Shown: positions 1-7,584 of the stretch, one piece after another
Layout of the letters: every line of letters starts with the position of its first letter
How positions within the stretch are numbered: the first letter of the stretch is position 1
NCBI RefSeq assembly: GCF_000422725.1
Contig: NZ_KE383912.1
Span: 130,611-194,610, forward strand
From: Flavobacterium subsaxonicum WB 4.1-42 = DSM 21790
Lineage (GTDB): Bacteria; Bacteroidota; Bacteroidia; Flavobacteriales; Flavobacteriaceae
Length of the DNA: 64,000 nt
Direction: 5' to 3'
Notes under the pieces: generated by a model
What the model saw: only the letters and a program-made list of their open reading frames with translations
Databases searched by the model: none
Told to the model about the DNA's origin: nothing
Translations under genes and position numbers: made by a program

Positions 1-2
1 TT

Positions 3-1319
3 GTATCGGGTCACGAAAATAACCTGCAATATATTTTAGACAGGGATGTGCCGATAATTATTAGCGGATCGGGTAAAGAAACCAACAGCGTTAAAATGAG
101 CCCTAACAGTAAATTTAGCGCTGCCGAAAATGGCTTTTCTAAACTAACAGCTTATAGTGACGGATCGCTGTCTGTAAGTTTTTACGGGGCGTCTAACAAC
201 TATGGAGCACCCTTATTTGAAAGTCAGGTTATTGCACCTGATGAAAAACCAAACCTGCCGGAATATAACGAATACCAATCGCCACAATATGTAGAAAAAT
301 CTATTTACAGTAAAGACGAACTGGAGCATTCGGCTGTATTCGAAGCCCTGTGGGGTAGCCATTACCGCAAAGATTACCTTGCTCCCATCAAACTTAAAAC
401 CGCCCTGCTGGATACGCTTTACGGCGGTCTTACTCCTGTGCGTAAAGGTGGCGGGCACCAAACCAATTCGCTTAGGTTAAAAGATAAATCAGGGTCTGAA
501 TATACCATGCGTAACACCAAAAAGAGTGCCTTGCGCTTTATACAATACTTTTTATTTAAAACCCAATACCTGAGCCCTGATGTTGCCGACACCTATTTTA
601 TAAAACTGCTACAGGATTATTGGACTACCGCCAACCCCTATGCCGCCCTAACCATTGCCGATATTAGCGATGCACTGGAAATTTACCATGCCAACCCGCA
701 GTTATATTACATTCCTAAACAAAAAGCACTGGGCATTTATAACGATGATTATGGCGACCAGGTTTATTTTATAGAAGAGCAGGCTAACGATGGCCAGGGC
801 AATAAAGCCGGTTTTGGTTATCATAACAAAATTATAGGTACCGATGACCTTTTAGAAAAACTGCGCCGAAAAGATAAGATTACTGTTAACGAGTCGCTTT
901 ACATAAGGTCAAGGCTATTAGACAACATTCTTGGTGATTTTGACCGCCATGCCGACCAATGGCGCTGGACCGAAGACACTAAAGACGACGGCACGCTGTT
1001 ATATACCCCCATACCCCGCGACCGCGACCAGGCTTTTTCTAACTTCGATGGGTTTATACTTGGTGCTGTTACCACCCTTAGCCCCCCGCTACGCTTTATG
1101 CAGCAATATAAAGACAGGTATAAATGGATACGCTGGTTTAACGATGCCGGAGACGATGTAGACAGAGCCGTACTTAAAAACGATACCGAGGCCGACTGGG
1201 CAAGGGAAGCCGCTTATATTAAGGAACACCTTACCGAAGAGGTGATTAACAAAGCGTTTTCTAAATTTCCGGAAGGGGTTGATGAAGACAAGAAGGCACA
1301 GATTAAAAAAGCAGTTTAG
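3..1319 (+). CDS. Metallophosphoesterase / outer-membrane barrel protein, 5'-truncated, N-terminal piece of a frameshifted gene
   Basis: The reading frame is open from base 3, so the gene begins before the window. The first residues read VSGHENNLQYILDRDVP, which matches the last metal-binding GH motif of calcineurin-like phosphoesterases. After it comes a long region with LWGSHYRKDYLAPIKLKTALLD that in Flavobacteria links a phosphoesterase domain to an outer-membrane beta-barrel. The frame ends with TAG at 1317-1319, directly after an A6 run at 1305-1310. The coding continues in the -1 frame (GRIDKVEALSHDLYKYL from 1319) into the 1382-2800 barrel piece. I infer one gene split by loss of one A, either a real mutation or an assembly error. 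The role of the full protein is not known to me beyond phosphoesterase plus surface barrel. Confidence 0.75.
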   Translation, partial: VSGHENNLQYILDRDVPIIISGSGKETNSVKMSPNSKFSAAENGFSKLTAYSDGSLSVSFYGASNNYGAPLFESQVIAPDEKPNLPEYNEYQSPQYVEKSIYSKDELEHSAVFEALWGSHYRKDYLAPIKLKTALLDTLYGGLTPVRKGGGHQTNSLRLKDKSGSEYTMRNTKKSALRFIQYFLFKTQYLSPDVADTYFIKLLQDYWTTANPYAALTIADISDALEIYHANPQLYYIPKQKALGIYNDDYGDQVYFIEEQANDGQGNKAGFGYHNKIIGTDDLLEKLRRKDKITVNESLYIRSRLLDNILGDFDRHADQWRWTEDTKDDGTLLYTPIPRDRDQAFSNFDGFILGAVTTLSPPLRFMQQYKDRYKWIRWFNDAGDDVDRAVLKNDTEADWAREAAYIKEHLTEEVINKAFSKFPEGVDEDKKAQIKKAV

Positions 1320-1381
1320 GCCGTATTGATAAGGTAGAGGCGCTTTCGCACGACTTATATAAGTATTTAAAATCGTTTGTA

Positions 1382-2800
1382 ATGATTACCGGTACCGATA
1401 AAGACGACTGGTTTATTATTACCCGCATGCCCAACGGCATTACCAATATTAAGGGCTATCGTATAAAAGACGGTGCCAAAGGCCCTGTATTTTGGGATGT
1501 AGATTATGATAGCAAAATTACCAAAGAGTTGTGGCTTTACGGATTGGATGATAAAGATATTTTTGAGGTACAGGGCGATGGGGATCACCCGGTTTGCATT
1601 AAAATTATTGGCGGCAAAAACAACGACACCTACCGTTTAGAAAACAGGAAAGGTATTAAGGTGTACGACCAGAAGACTATGCCTAATACTTTTGAAACGC
1701 CTGCACACAAAACCCTTACCGATGATTACGAACTTAATACGTACAATTTTATGAAGGGCCGCAGAGACCTGAAACAAATTATACCTATGCTGGGCTATAA
1801 CCCGGATGATGGCCTTGCGGTGGGTGCTGCCTTTTCGTACACTAAGAATGATTTGCGTCGAAACCCTTTTACTGCCCAGCACGACATAAAGGCACTGTAC
1901 TATACGGCTACAAGTGGTTTAAACATTAGCTATGCAGGCGAATTTGCCCATATAATCAACCATTTAAATTTGGGTATTGCTGCGGGTTATACCTCTCCGT
2001 TTTATGCCAATAACTTTTTTGGTTTTGGAAACGACACACCCGATAATAACGATTTGAGTATGGACTACAACCGTGTACGCATTCGTACCACTTACTTTAA
2101 CCCGTCGTTAATTTACAGGGGCTATTATGGTAGCTTGATTCGTTTTGGGTTAAAGTACGAAAACATAGAGGTAGAAAAAACCGCGGGAAGATATATAGAC
2201 CTTGCGCCGGTAAACCCGAAAGTGTTTGATGAGCAGACTTTTTATACCGCAGAGGCATCATACACTTATAACAACTTTGATAGTGCCGCACTGCCCAAAA
2301 AAGGCATCGGCGTAAGCCTTACAGGTGGCTATAAGGCTAATTTTAATGAAGACAAGGGCTATGCCTACATTATTCCGGAGTTGAGAATAACCACTAAAAT
2401 AGACCGCAAGGGTATTTTAGTATATGCTACAAAACTAAAGGCACAGCATATTTTTAATAATGATTTCGAATTTTACCAGGCTGCCACCATTGGCGATATG
2501 GATGGTGTACGAGGCTTTAGGAAACAGCGCTTTAGCGGTAAAACATCCTATTACCAAAATTCTGATCTGCGCCTGTCGTTGGGTAAGCTAAACAATGGCT
2601 TTATACCTATTGCATGGGAGCTTTATGGTGGTTTTGACTATGGCCGCGTTTGGATAGATGCCGAAAACAGCAACACCTGGCATACATCTGCCGGTGGCGG
2701 GCTTTTGTTTAATATTGCCGGCTTTACAACAGCAAACATTGCCTTTTTTAACTCTAAAGATGGAGGCCGCCTTAACATTGGCCTGCAAATAGCCTTTTAA
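1382..2800 (+). CDS. C-terminal barrel piece of the same frameshifted metallophosphoesterase/surface-antigen gene
   Basis: This 472-residue piece starts at an internal ATG, but the frame is open back to about 1307 and joins the upstream frame by a one-base shift. It opens with MITGTDKDDWFIITR and a GGKNNDTYRLEN segment. The last ~300 residues alternate hydrophobic and polar residues as in BamA/TamA-like (surface antigen, D15) 16-strand barrels, with a GDMDGVRGFRKQRFSG motif like the conserved VRGF/Y of that superfamily. The protein ends in NIGLQIAF, a terminal aromatic residue typical of outer-membrane barrels. A barrel without a signal peptide cannot be exported alone, so this is best read as half of the gene that begins before the window. 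Confidence 0.75.
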   Translation: MITGTDKDDWFIITRMPNGITNIKGYRIKDGAKGPVFWDVDYDSKITKELWLYGLDDKDIFEVQGDGDHPVCIKIIGGKNNDTYRLENRKGIKVYDQKTMPNTFETPAHKTLTDDYELNTYNFMKGRRDLKQIIPMLGYNPDDGLAVGAAFSYTKNDLRRNPFTAQHDIKALYYTATSGLNISYAGEFAHIINHLNLGIAAGYTSPFYANNFFGFGNDTPDNNDLSMDYNRVRIRTTYFNPSLIYRGYYGSLIRFGLKYENIEVEKTAGRYIDLAPVNPKVFDEQTFYTAEASYTYNNFDSAALPKKGIGVSLTGGYKANFNEDKGYAYIIPELRITTKIDRKGILVYATKLKAQHIFNNDFEFYQAATIGDMDGVRGFRKQRFSGKTSYYQNSDLRLSLGKLNNGFIPIAWELYGGFDYGRVWIDAENSNTWHTSAGGGLLFNIAGFTTANIAFFNSKDGGRLNIGLQIAF

Positions 2801-2811
2801 ATTAGGCATAT

Positions 2812-2848
2812 AAAAAAGGGCAATCCTAATAGTGGACTGCCCTTTTTA
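2812..2848. terminator. Bidirectional rho-independent terminator
   Basis: Perfect 10-bp stem AAAAAGGGCA / TGCCCTTTTT with a 15-nt loop, between two convergent genes. A- and T-tracts on both sides let it work on either strand. Confidence 0.8.
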
Positions 2849-2869
2849 TCTTCCCAAATTTTATTTTTA

Positions 2870-3124
2870 TTAAGGCACCTGTGTACCTACAGCATTCTCT
2901 TTGCTATCATTTTTTGTACCCATTTCTACAACCGTATCTTTATCGGTAATAACAGTATCAGCAGGTGTCTCATTTACATTATAGCCAGAAAGAGTATCAG
3001 TTGCTACCGTATCATCTGCTCCGGCATCATCGCCATCATCTGCCTTGTTTTTGCAAGAAGTAAGTGTCAACCCTGCTAAAAGCATGGATACCATTAGAGT
3101 ATTCTTTAAAAATTTAATTTTCAT
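2870..3124 (-). CDS. Small Asp/Thr-rich lipoprotein (paralogue 1 of 3)
   Basis: This 84-residue product has a lipoprotein signal peptide, with lysines, a hydrophobic stretch and lipobox TLTSC at about residues 20-24. The mature part is charged and low in complexity (DDGDDAGADDTVATDT), with no predicted fold. The signal (FLKNTLMVSMLLAGLTLTSCK) and the TDT/TDTV repeats are shared with the genes at 3294-3503 and 3695-3901, so these are tandem paralogues. Each has its own terminator, which suggests separate transcription units rather than an operon. A surface or periplasmic location is likely; the function is unknown. No sequence seen here points to a partner. Confidence 0.7.
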   Translation of the reverse strand: MKIKFLKNTLMVSMLLAGLTLTSCKNKADDGDDAGADDTVATDTLSGYNVNETPADTVITDKDTVVEMGTKNDSKENAVGTQVP

Positions 3125-3240
3125 AATCAGTTATAATTAAGGTTTGTATTTGGCCTATTTTCAAAGTTACATTTTAAAATGTTCTCATTAATTATCTAAA
3201 TATTAAAAAAAACATAAATATTTGGTAGCATTTTTCATAA

Positions 3241-3267
3241 AAAAAACAACATAATTAATTATGTTGT
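3241..3267 (-). terminator. Terminator of the 3294-3503 lipoprotein gene
   Basis: Palindrome 3246-3267 (ACAACATAAT, two bases, ATTATGTTGT) followed on the minus strand by six T residues, 27 nt after the stop codon. Confidence 0.65.
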
Positions 3268-3293
3268 CTTTATATCTGCGTTAGCCTTTTTAA

Positions 3294-3503
3294 TTACGGT
3301 CCTACAGGATTAGTTACCGTATCGGTACTGGTAGCTGTTGTATCAGTACTTGTGGTATCAAGTGTTGGGTCCACCATTGGTGTAGTCACCGTATCTGTAG
3401 TATCAGGGTCTTTTGAATCTGCCTTGTCTTTACACGATGTCAGGCTTAAACCTGCAACCAGCAAAGAAGCGAATAAGGCACTTTTTAGCGATGTGGTTTT
3501 CAT
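3294..3503 (-). CDS. Small Thr/Asp-rich lipoprotein (paralogue 2 of 3)
   Basis: This 69-residue product opens with MKTTSLKSALFASLLVAGLS and a lipobox SLTSC, so Cys24 should be lipidated. The mature part is almost only Thr, Asp, Ser, Val and Pro (TDTVTTPM, TSTDTTATSTDT). It resembles the neighbours on both sides in signal peptide, length and TDT repeats. Low-complexity tails of this sort often act as flexible linkers or surface coats, but I see nothing that fixes a function. The start is the only ATG that gives a full signal peptide. Confidence 0.65.
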   Translation of the reverse strand: MKTTSLKSALFASLLVAGLSLTSCKDKADSKDPDTTDTVTTPMVDPTLDTTSTDTTATSTDTVTNPVGP

Positions 3504-3626
3504 AATTATATAATTTAAAATTAATGTACTCAGTGTATTAACAAATATAAGACATCAATAATTAAGATTTAGCCATCATTTTATTAATAAAAACCTAATT
3601 AACAGGACTATCCATCAAAACCTTAA

Positions 3627-3661
3627 CAAAAAAAGGACAACCTGAATAAAGTTGTCCTTTT
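3627..3661 (-). terminator. Terminator of the 3695-3901 lipoprotein gene
   Basis: Stem AAAAGGACAAC / GTTGTCCTTTT (11 bp, 9-nt loop) with a run of T residues on the minus strand, 34 nt after the stop codon. Confidence 0.75.
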
Positions 3662-3694
3662 CTAATAATTCAGTCAGGCTAATGCCGGTTAGAA

Positions 3695-3901
3695 TTATGG
3701 TGCTACAGTATCGTTAACCGGTGGTGTAACAGTATCTGTAACTGTTGTAACCGTATCGGTAGTAATTTCTGTTTCGGTGCTGCTAATAGTGTCAGTAGCT
3801 GTTGCGTCACCCTCTGTTTTGTTGCTTCCGCAAGATGCAAGGCCTAAACCTGCAGCAAGCAATGCAACAAACATGCTGTTTTTTAAAAATGATCTTTTCA
3901 T
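3695..3901 (-). CDS. Small Thr-rich lipoprotein (paralogue 3 of 3)
   Basis: The start is placed at 3901 (MKRSFLKNSMFVALLAAGLG) because the upstream in-frame ATG at 3949 would put 16 unrelated residues before the signal peptide. The 68-residue protein has lipobox GLASC and then a Thr/Val/Asp-rich tail (ETEITTDTVTTVTDTVTPP). It shares signal peptide and TDTVT repeats with the two neighbours downstream. Surface-exposed or periplasmic lipoprotein; function unknown. Confidence 0.65.
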   Translation of the reverse strand: MKRSFLKNSMFVALLAAGLGLASCGSNKTEGDATATDTISSTETEITTDTVTTVTDTVTPPVNDTVAP

Positions 3902-4013
3902 GAATTTGCTCTTTATATTATTGAAAATCAAAGATAGGCGAGCAATCACAAAAAAATTCTTATAGTTTTATTAAATTTACCTTAAAAAACGCACAAAAAT
4001 AACTCAAAACCCT

Positions 4014-4286
4014 TTAATTATTAATTATATAGCGTTCGCTTGGCCCAGCGGGTGTAGTTTTAAGCGAATCTTCCTGCATTTTAATGGCCGGGTCGCTGGT
4101 AGTAAGGTTAGATGGCGAGATGTTCATATCGCTGGATGTTCTTATATCATTAGGCGATGTAACGTTAATGGTTTCGCTCTCCACTCCCCCATCTCCGGCG
4201 GTTTGCCCACTTATGCACGATGTTGTTATAGCAGCCGCAATAAGCGGTATGGCAAATAAACTTATTTTAGTATATACTGTTTTCAT
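4014..4286 (-). CDS. Small lipoprotein, unrelated tail
   Basis: The start is placed at 4286 (MKTVYTKISLFAIPLIAAAI), where a normal lipoprotein signal begins; the longer frame from 4421 reads through intergenic repeat sequence. The 90-residue product has lipobox ITTSC followed by a Ser/Thr/Asn/Asp-rich tail without a recognisable domain (SPNDIRTSSDMNISPSNLTTSD). It sits at the head of the lipoprotein run and may be a diverged fourth member, although the TDTV repeat is absent. Function unknown. Confidence 0.55.
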   Translation of the reverse strand: MKTVYTKISLFAIPLIAAAITTSCISGQTAGDGGVESETINVTSPNDIRTSSDMNISPSNLTTSDPAIKMQEDSLKTTPAGPSERYIINN

Positions 4287-4365
4287 GGCTATTTTTTTTA
4301 GTTTACTATAAATGTACCACACAAAAACAGCTAAGAGTATTAAGGAAAGTATAAAGTTAATGGAG

Positions 4366-4452
4366 AAAGTTGCAGAGTTACAAAAGTTACAAAGTTGCAC
4401 AGTTAATGAGTTGTGAGACAATGCAACTTTGCAACTCTGGAACTTTGCTGCT
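4366..4452. repeat. Octanucleotide-period repeat, AGTTGCAA family
   Basis: Degenerate 8-9 nt units (AGTTGCAG, AGTTACAA, AGTTGCAC) followed by inverted copies (TGCAACTTTGCAACTCTG). The same family is found at 29772-29878, 37831-37893 and about 63440-63505, always between genes. Confidence 0.6.
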
Positions 4453-4457
4453 CAAAA

Positions 4458-5198
4458 TCAACCCATAAACCCACCATCTATATTAAGGCTGGCTCCGGTA
4501 ATGTAGCCGGCTTCGGGGCCTGCAAGGTAGGCTACAAAAGATGCAACTTCAGATGCCTCGCCATAACGGCCAATTGGCAGTTGTGTTCTCAGCAAATCGG
4601 CAAACGGGCCATTATCGGGATTCATATCGGTATTTACCGGGCCAGGTTGCAGGTTGTTAATGGTAATGCCCTGCGGACCAAGATCTCTGGACAATGCCAT
4701 AGTTAAGCCCTGTACGGCAGCCTTACTGGCAGCGTAAACGCTACCACCTTCAAACGGCATGCGGGTAGCATTAGTGCTGCCTATGTTTATAATACGGCCA
4801 CCGCTTGCCATGTGTTTTACAGCTGCTTTAATAGCCACAAATACTGCACGCACATTAATATCAAAGGTTTTATTGTAATCTTCTAACGAAAATTGGTCTA
4901 AAGGCCCCATAACCGCAACACCTGCATTATTAACTAATATATCTATTTTACCTAAGCGCGCTGCGGTGGTTTCTACCGCCGCAATAACCGATTCGGCATT
5001 GGCACTGTCTGCCTGTATGGCTACTGCTTTACGTCCAAGGGTTTCAATTTCTTTTACAAGGGCATCGGCCTGCTCTTTGCCTGCTACGTAGGTAAAGGCA
5101 ACATCTGCACCCTCATTAGCTAATCTTTTTACAATTGCGGCACCTATGCCACGGCTACCGCCTGTTACTAATACTGCTTTATTTTCTAAAGTTTTCAT
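4458..5198 (-). CDS. SDR family NAD(P)-dependent oxidoreductase
   Basis: A classical short-chain dehydrogenase/reductase of normal length (246 residues). It has the cofactor motif TGGSRGIG at 12-19, NNAG at 90-93, Ser141 in the catalytic position and YAASK giving Tyr155 and Lys159. The C-terminus GASLNIDGGFMG is typical of FabG-like members. No Asp at the end of beta-2 is obvious, so NADP(H) is plausible; the substrate is unknown. A Crp/Fnr regulator lies just upstream on the same strand, a pairing that suggests it controls this gene. A possible promoter lies at 5257-5293 and resembles the four-site motif described in the findings. Confidence 0.85.
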   Translation of the reverse strand: MKTLENKAVLVTGGSRGIGAAIVKRLANEGADVAFTYVAGKEQADALVKEIETLGRKAVAIQADSANAESVIAAVETTAARLGKIDILVNNAGVAVMGPLDQFSLEDYNKTFDINVRAVFVAIKAAVKHMASGGRIINIGSTNATRMPFEGGSVYAASKAAVQGLTMALSRDLGPQGITINNLQPGPVNTDMNPDNGPFADLLRTQLPIGRYGEASEVASFVAYLAGPEAGYITGASLNIDGGFMG

Positions 5199-5256
5199 GA
5201 TAAATAGTTTTTAATTGTTATTTAAACTCAAAACCATTTGTTGGTTTTTGATGATA

Positions 5257-5293
5257 CAAAGTTGCGTTAAACACCACCCTGCATCCATTGATA
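5257..5293 (-). promoter_or_regulatory. Candidate promoter of the SDR gene (weak variant of the TTCAATG motif)
   Basis: On the minus strand TATCAATG, 21 nt, then CAACTTTG. The -7 box equals that of the 6120-6162 site, but the upstream element matches the 15-nt consensus only in part and the spacing is one longer. Weak candidate. Confidence 0.3.
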
Positions 5294-5360
5294 AAAAGCA
5301 GAAAAAACTCTTGACATTTATCAAGACAAATAATAACAGCCGATAAAAAAGCAAGTAAAA

Positions 5361-5930
5361 CTATTTCTTAGTGCGCACACGGCTAAGGGTTTCGGGGCTT
5401 AAGCCTAAAAAAGAAGCTATCATGTGCTGTGGCACACGGTTAACAAGCGTGGGGTGGGTTTTAAGAAAATCGTGGTATTTTTCTTCAGCCGAATAACTAA
5501 TGCCGGCATGTATGCGGTTTTGCGAAGCTATAAAAGTACGCTCCATAAGCAGGTGCATAAAATCGCTAAAGTTAGGTATAGAGCGGTACAGCCCTTCAAA
5601 ATCGCCTTTAGGTATTAATATAACCTCGGTATCTTCCAGGGCTTCTATATTATAGCGTGCAGGGCTATCGGTAATATAACTTTGCCTGTCGCCCGTCCAC
5701 CAGTTCTCAGAGCTAAATTGTATAATATGCTCCTGCCCTTTCTCGTCTACCCTAAAAGTACGCACCAAGCCTTTAGATATAAAAGCATTATAGCGCCAAA
5801 CATCGCCTTCCTGTAACAAATACTGCCTTTTGCGCAGCTTTTTAAGGCGGCACACCTGTTTTACTATTTCAATTTCTTCATCGGTAATAGTAAATTTAGA
5901 TTGCAGGTATAGTATAAGGTTATCAAACAT
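5361..5930 (-). CDS. Crp/Fnr family transcriptional regulator
   Basis: A 189-residue regulator. Residues about 25-120 form the cyclic-nucleotide-binding-like barrel (LLQEGDVWRYNAFISKGLVRTF, then EALEDTEVILIPK), joined by a long helix to a C-terminal Crp-type helix-turn-helix (VPQHMIASFLGLSPETLSRVR). It lacks the Cys cluster of true Fnr and the cAMP-binding Arg-Ser signature, as is common for this Bacteroidota family, so the ligand is unknown. It lies between the SDR gene (163 nt away) and the divergent pseudo-receiver gene, whose promoter carries the TTCAATG motif. A homologue at 40269-40856 adjoins two more copies of that motif, which makes these regulators candidate binders. Confidence 0.85.
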   Translation of the reverse strand: MFDNLILYLQSKFTITDEEIEIVKQVCRLKKLRKRQYLLQEGDVWRYNAFISKGLVRTFRVDEKGQEHIIQFSSENWWTGDRQSYITDSPARYNIEALEDTEVILIPKGDFEGLYRSIPNFSDFMHLLMERTFIASQNRIHAGISYSAEEKYHDFLKTHPTLVNRVPQHMIASFLGLSPETLSRVRTKK

Positions 5931-6119
5931 GATTGTAAAGATAAATAAATTGCCTGATAATTCTTACCCACTTAAAAAACAACGAAATACCGTAATGTGG
6001 CAAATAAAAAACTCTATATCGCTATTTAAAAACCACACAAAACAAAATAAAACACTAATTATCAATAAACTAAAATAAAGGTATGCAATTTGCCTTATGC
6101 AGGTAAATAATGTATTACA

Positions 6120-6162
6120 TGTTCCAGTTCAATGTTTTTAAGGTCGTAATGCAGCAACTTTG
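6120..6162 (+). promoter_or_regulatory. Promoter with TGTYYYAGTTCAATG element, site 1
   Basis: TGTTCCAGTTCAATG at 6120-6134, exactly 20 nt, then the -7 box CAACTTTG at 6155-6162. The start codon of the downstream gene is at 6196. Confidence 0.7.
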
Positions 6163-6195
6163 TACTATAATAATCAACCAAAAAATTATAACGCC

Positions 6196-6525
6196 ATGTC
6201 TAAAAAAATAAACATCCTTTACATTGGCAGGCACGCCGAAATACTGGAAACCGTAGTAAGGCTTATTAATAAGAACGATAGCTGGAACGGCATTGGGGTA
6301 AGCAAAGATAGCCAGGCTATGGAGCTTTTTATAAAGCACCCGTTTGATATCGTGCTCCTGGGCTGTGGCATAGATGAAGAAGACGAAAACAAATTAAGGA
6401 CTTTTTTTACCCTCAATAACCCATCAGTTAAAATAGTGCAGCACTATGGCGGCGGCAGTGGGTTACTTTATAATGAAATTACAACCGCGTTGACCGGAGG
6501 CACTACTACCAACTTCTTGTCTTAG
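6196..6525 (+). CDS. Receiver-like protein without the phosphoacceptor Asp
   Basis: The start is placed at 6196 because the longer frame from 6160 overlaps the -7 box. The 109-residue product looks like a CheY-like alpha/beta fold: strand KINILYIG, helix, then FDIVLLGCGIDEEDE where a receiver would read DLVLLDxxMP. The acceptor Asp position is Gly, so phosphorylation is unlikely. A conserved-looking QHYGGGSGLL segment follows. It is expressed from a promoter of the TTCAATG class and ends next to a second such promoter, which drives the dioxygenase. It may bind a ligand or partner instead of receiving phosphate; the function is unknown. Confidence 0.6.
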   Translation: MSKKINILYIGRHAEILETVVRLINKNDSWNGIGVSKDSQAMELFIKHPFDIVLLGCGIDEEDENKLRTFFTLNNPSVKIVQHYGGGSGLLYNEITTALTGGTTTNFLS

Positions 6526-6560
6526 TTCAATGTTTTAAAAATAAACCAGTTATACCTTTA
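6518..6560 (+). promoter_or_regulatory. Promoter with TGTYYYAGTTCAATG element, site 2
   Basis: TGTCTTAGTTCAATG at 6518-6532, exactly 20 nt, then the -7 box TACCTTTA at 6553-6560. It overlaps the last codons of the preceding gene. The dioxygenase ATG is at 6590. Confidence 0.65.
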
Positions 6561-6589
6561 CAATATCAAATTTTAATAATCAAACAACC

Positions 6590-7528
6590 ATGGAAAATAC
6601 AATTTTAGGCATACACCATATTACTGCAATTGCAGGCGATGCCAAACGTAACTTTAATTTTTACGCCAACATTTTAGGCTTACGCTTTATTAAAAAAACC
6701 GTAAACTTTGACGATCCGGGAACCTACCATTTTTACTTTGGAGACGAAGTGGGCAGCGCCGGTACCATACTTACTTTCTTCCCGTGGGGAGATGGCATAC
6801 CACAAGGCCGCAGGGGTTCTGGCATGGCTACCGAAATTGGCTACTCTGTACCTAAAGGCAGCTTGGAATTATGGGTAGAACGTTTTGAAAAATACAATGT
6901 TATCTATAATAAACCGGCCGAGAAATTCGGCGAACGCTACCTTACATTTCTTGATCCGGACGGACTTAAATTTGAGCTTATAGAATCGGCCACACAGGAT
7001 AACCGCAAACCCTGGGAAACCGACGAGGTTAAAGCCAACATTGCAACAAGGGGCTTTCATAATATTACCATTACCCTAAACAGTATAACCGGCACTGCTG
7101 CTGTACTTACCGATATTTTTGGCTACAAACTTATAGCCCAGGAAGGTAACCGCTACCGCTATGCCATAGATACTGTAGATCAGGCAGCGATAGTTGACTT
7201 AGTAGAACTTAAAGACGAAAAACGCGGCCATGTTGCCAATGGTACCGTACACCACGTTGCTTTTAGGGTTTTAAACGATGAAATTTTAATGCACTTTAGA
7301 GAAAAAGTAGCCGCTGCCGGCCTTAGCATTACCCCGCAAATAGACAGGAATTACTTCCACAGCCTTTACTTTAGAGAACCGGGCGGTGTTTTGTTTGAAA
7401 TTGCTACCGATAACCCCGGCTTTACTGTAGATGAGGCTCTTGAAGATTTGGGCAAAGGCCTTAAACTACCTGCACAGTACGAATCGCGCCGCGAAGATAT
7501 CGAAGCTCATTTAGTACCTATAAATTAA
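6590..7528 (+). CDS. Ring-cleaving dioxygenase, glyoxalase/VOC superfamily (MhqA/MhqO-like)
   Basis: A 312-residue protein with two vicinal-oxygen-chelate repeats. Repeat one opens with ILGIHHITAIAGD (His9/His10 a metal ligand) and ends LKFELIE; repeat two carries GTVHHVAF and VLFEIATDNPG, supplying the remaining His and Glu ligands. The family includes hydroquinone/quinone ring-cleavage enzymes of the Bacillus Mhq system. The next gene is an MhqD-like carboxylesterase, and pirin follows, so a role in removing quinones or other electrophiles fits. It has its own promoter (6518-6560) and terminator (7535-7570). The exact substrate cannot be read from sequence. Confidence 0.85.
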   Translation: MENTILGIHHITAIAGDAKRNFNFYANILGLRFIKKTVNFDDPGTYHFYFGDEVGSAGTILTFFPWGDGIPQGRRGSGMATEIGYSVPKGSLELWVERFEKYNVIYNKPAEKFGERYLTFLDPDGLKFELIESATQDNRKPWETDEVKANIATRGFHNITITLNSITGTAAVLTDIFGYKLIAQEGNRYRYAIDTVDQAAIVDLVELKDEKRGHVANGTVHHVAFRVLNDEILMHFREKVAAAGLSITPQIDRNYFHSLYFREPGGVLFEIATDNPGFTVDEALEDLGKGLKLPAQYESRREDIEAHLVPIN

Positions 7529-7534
7529 TTATTT

Positions 7535-7570
7535 ACCTCCCGGCTGCCACAATTCAGCCGGGAGGTAATT
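7535..7570 (+). terminator. Rho-independent terminator after the dioxygenase
   Basis: Perfect 12-bp GC-rich stem ACCTCCCGGCTG / CAGCCGGGAGGT with an 8-nt loop, then AATTTT. Confidence 0.75.
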
Positions 7571-7584
7571 TTAACTACTATATT

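Noticed and set aside
1305..1311. Programmed -1 frameshift at A AAA AAG
   Set aside because: The heptamer is not in the correct zero-frame phase and no stimulatory structure is evident; an indel is simpler.
5257..5293. Fifth full member of the TTCAATG promoter set
   Set aside because: Only about 11 of 15 positions match and the spacing is 21, so it is kept as a weak candidate only.
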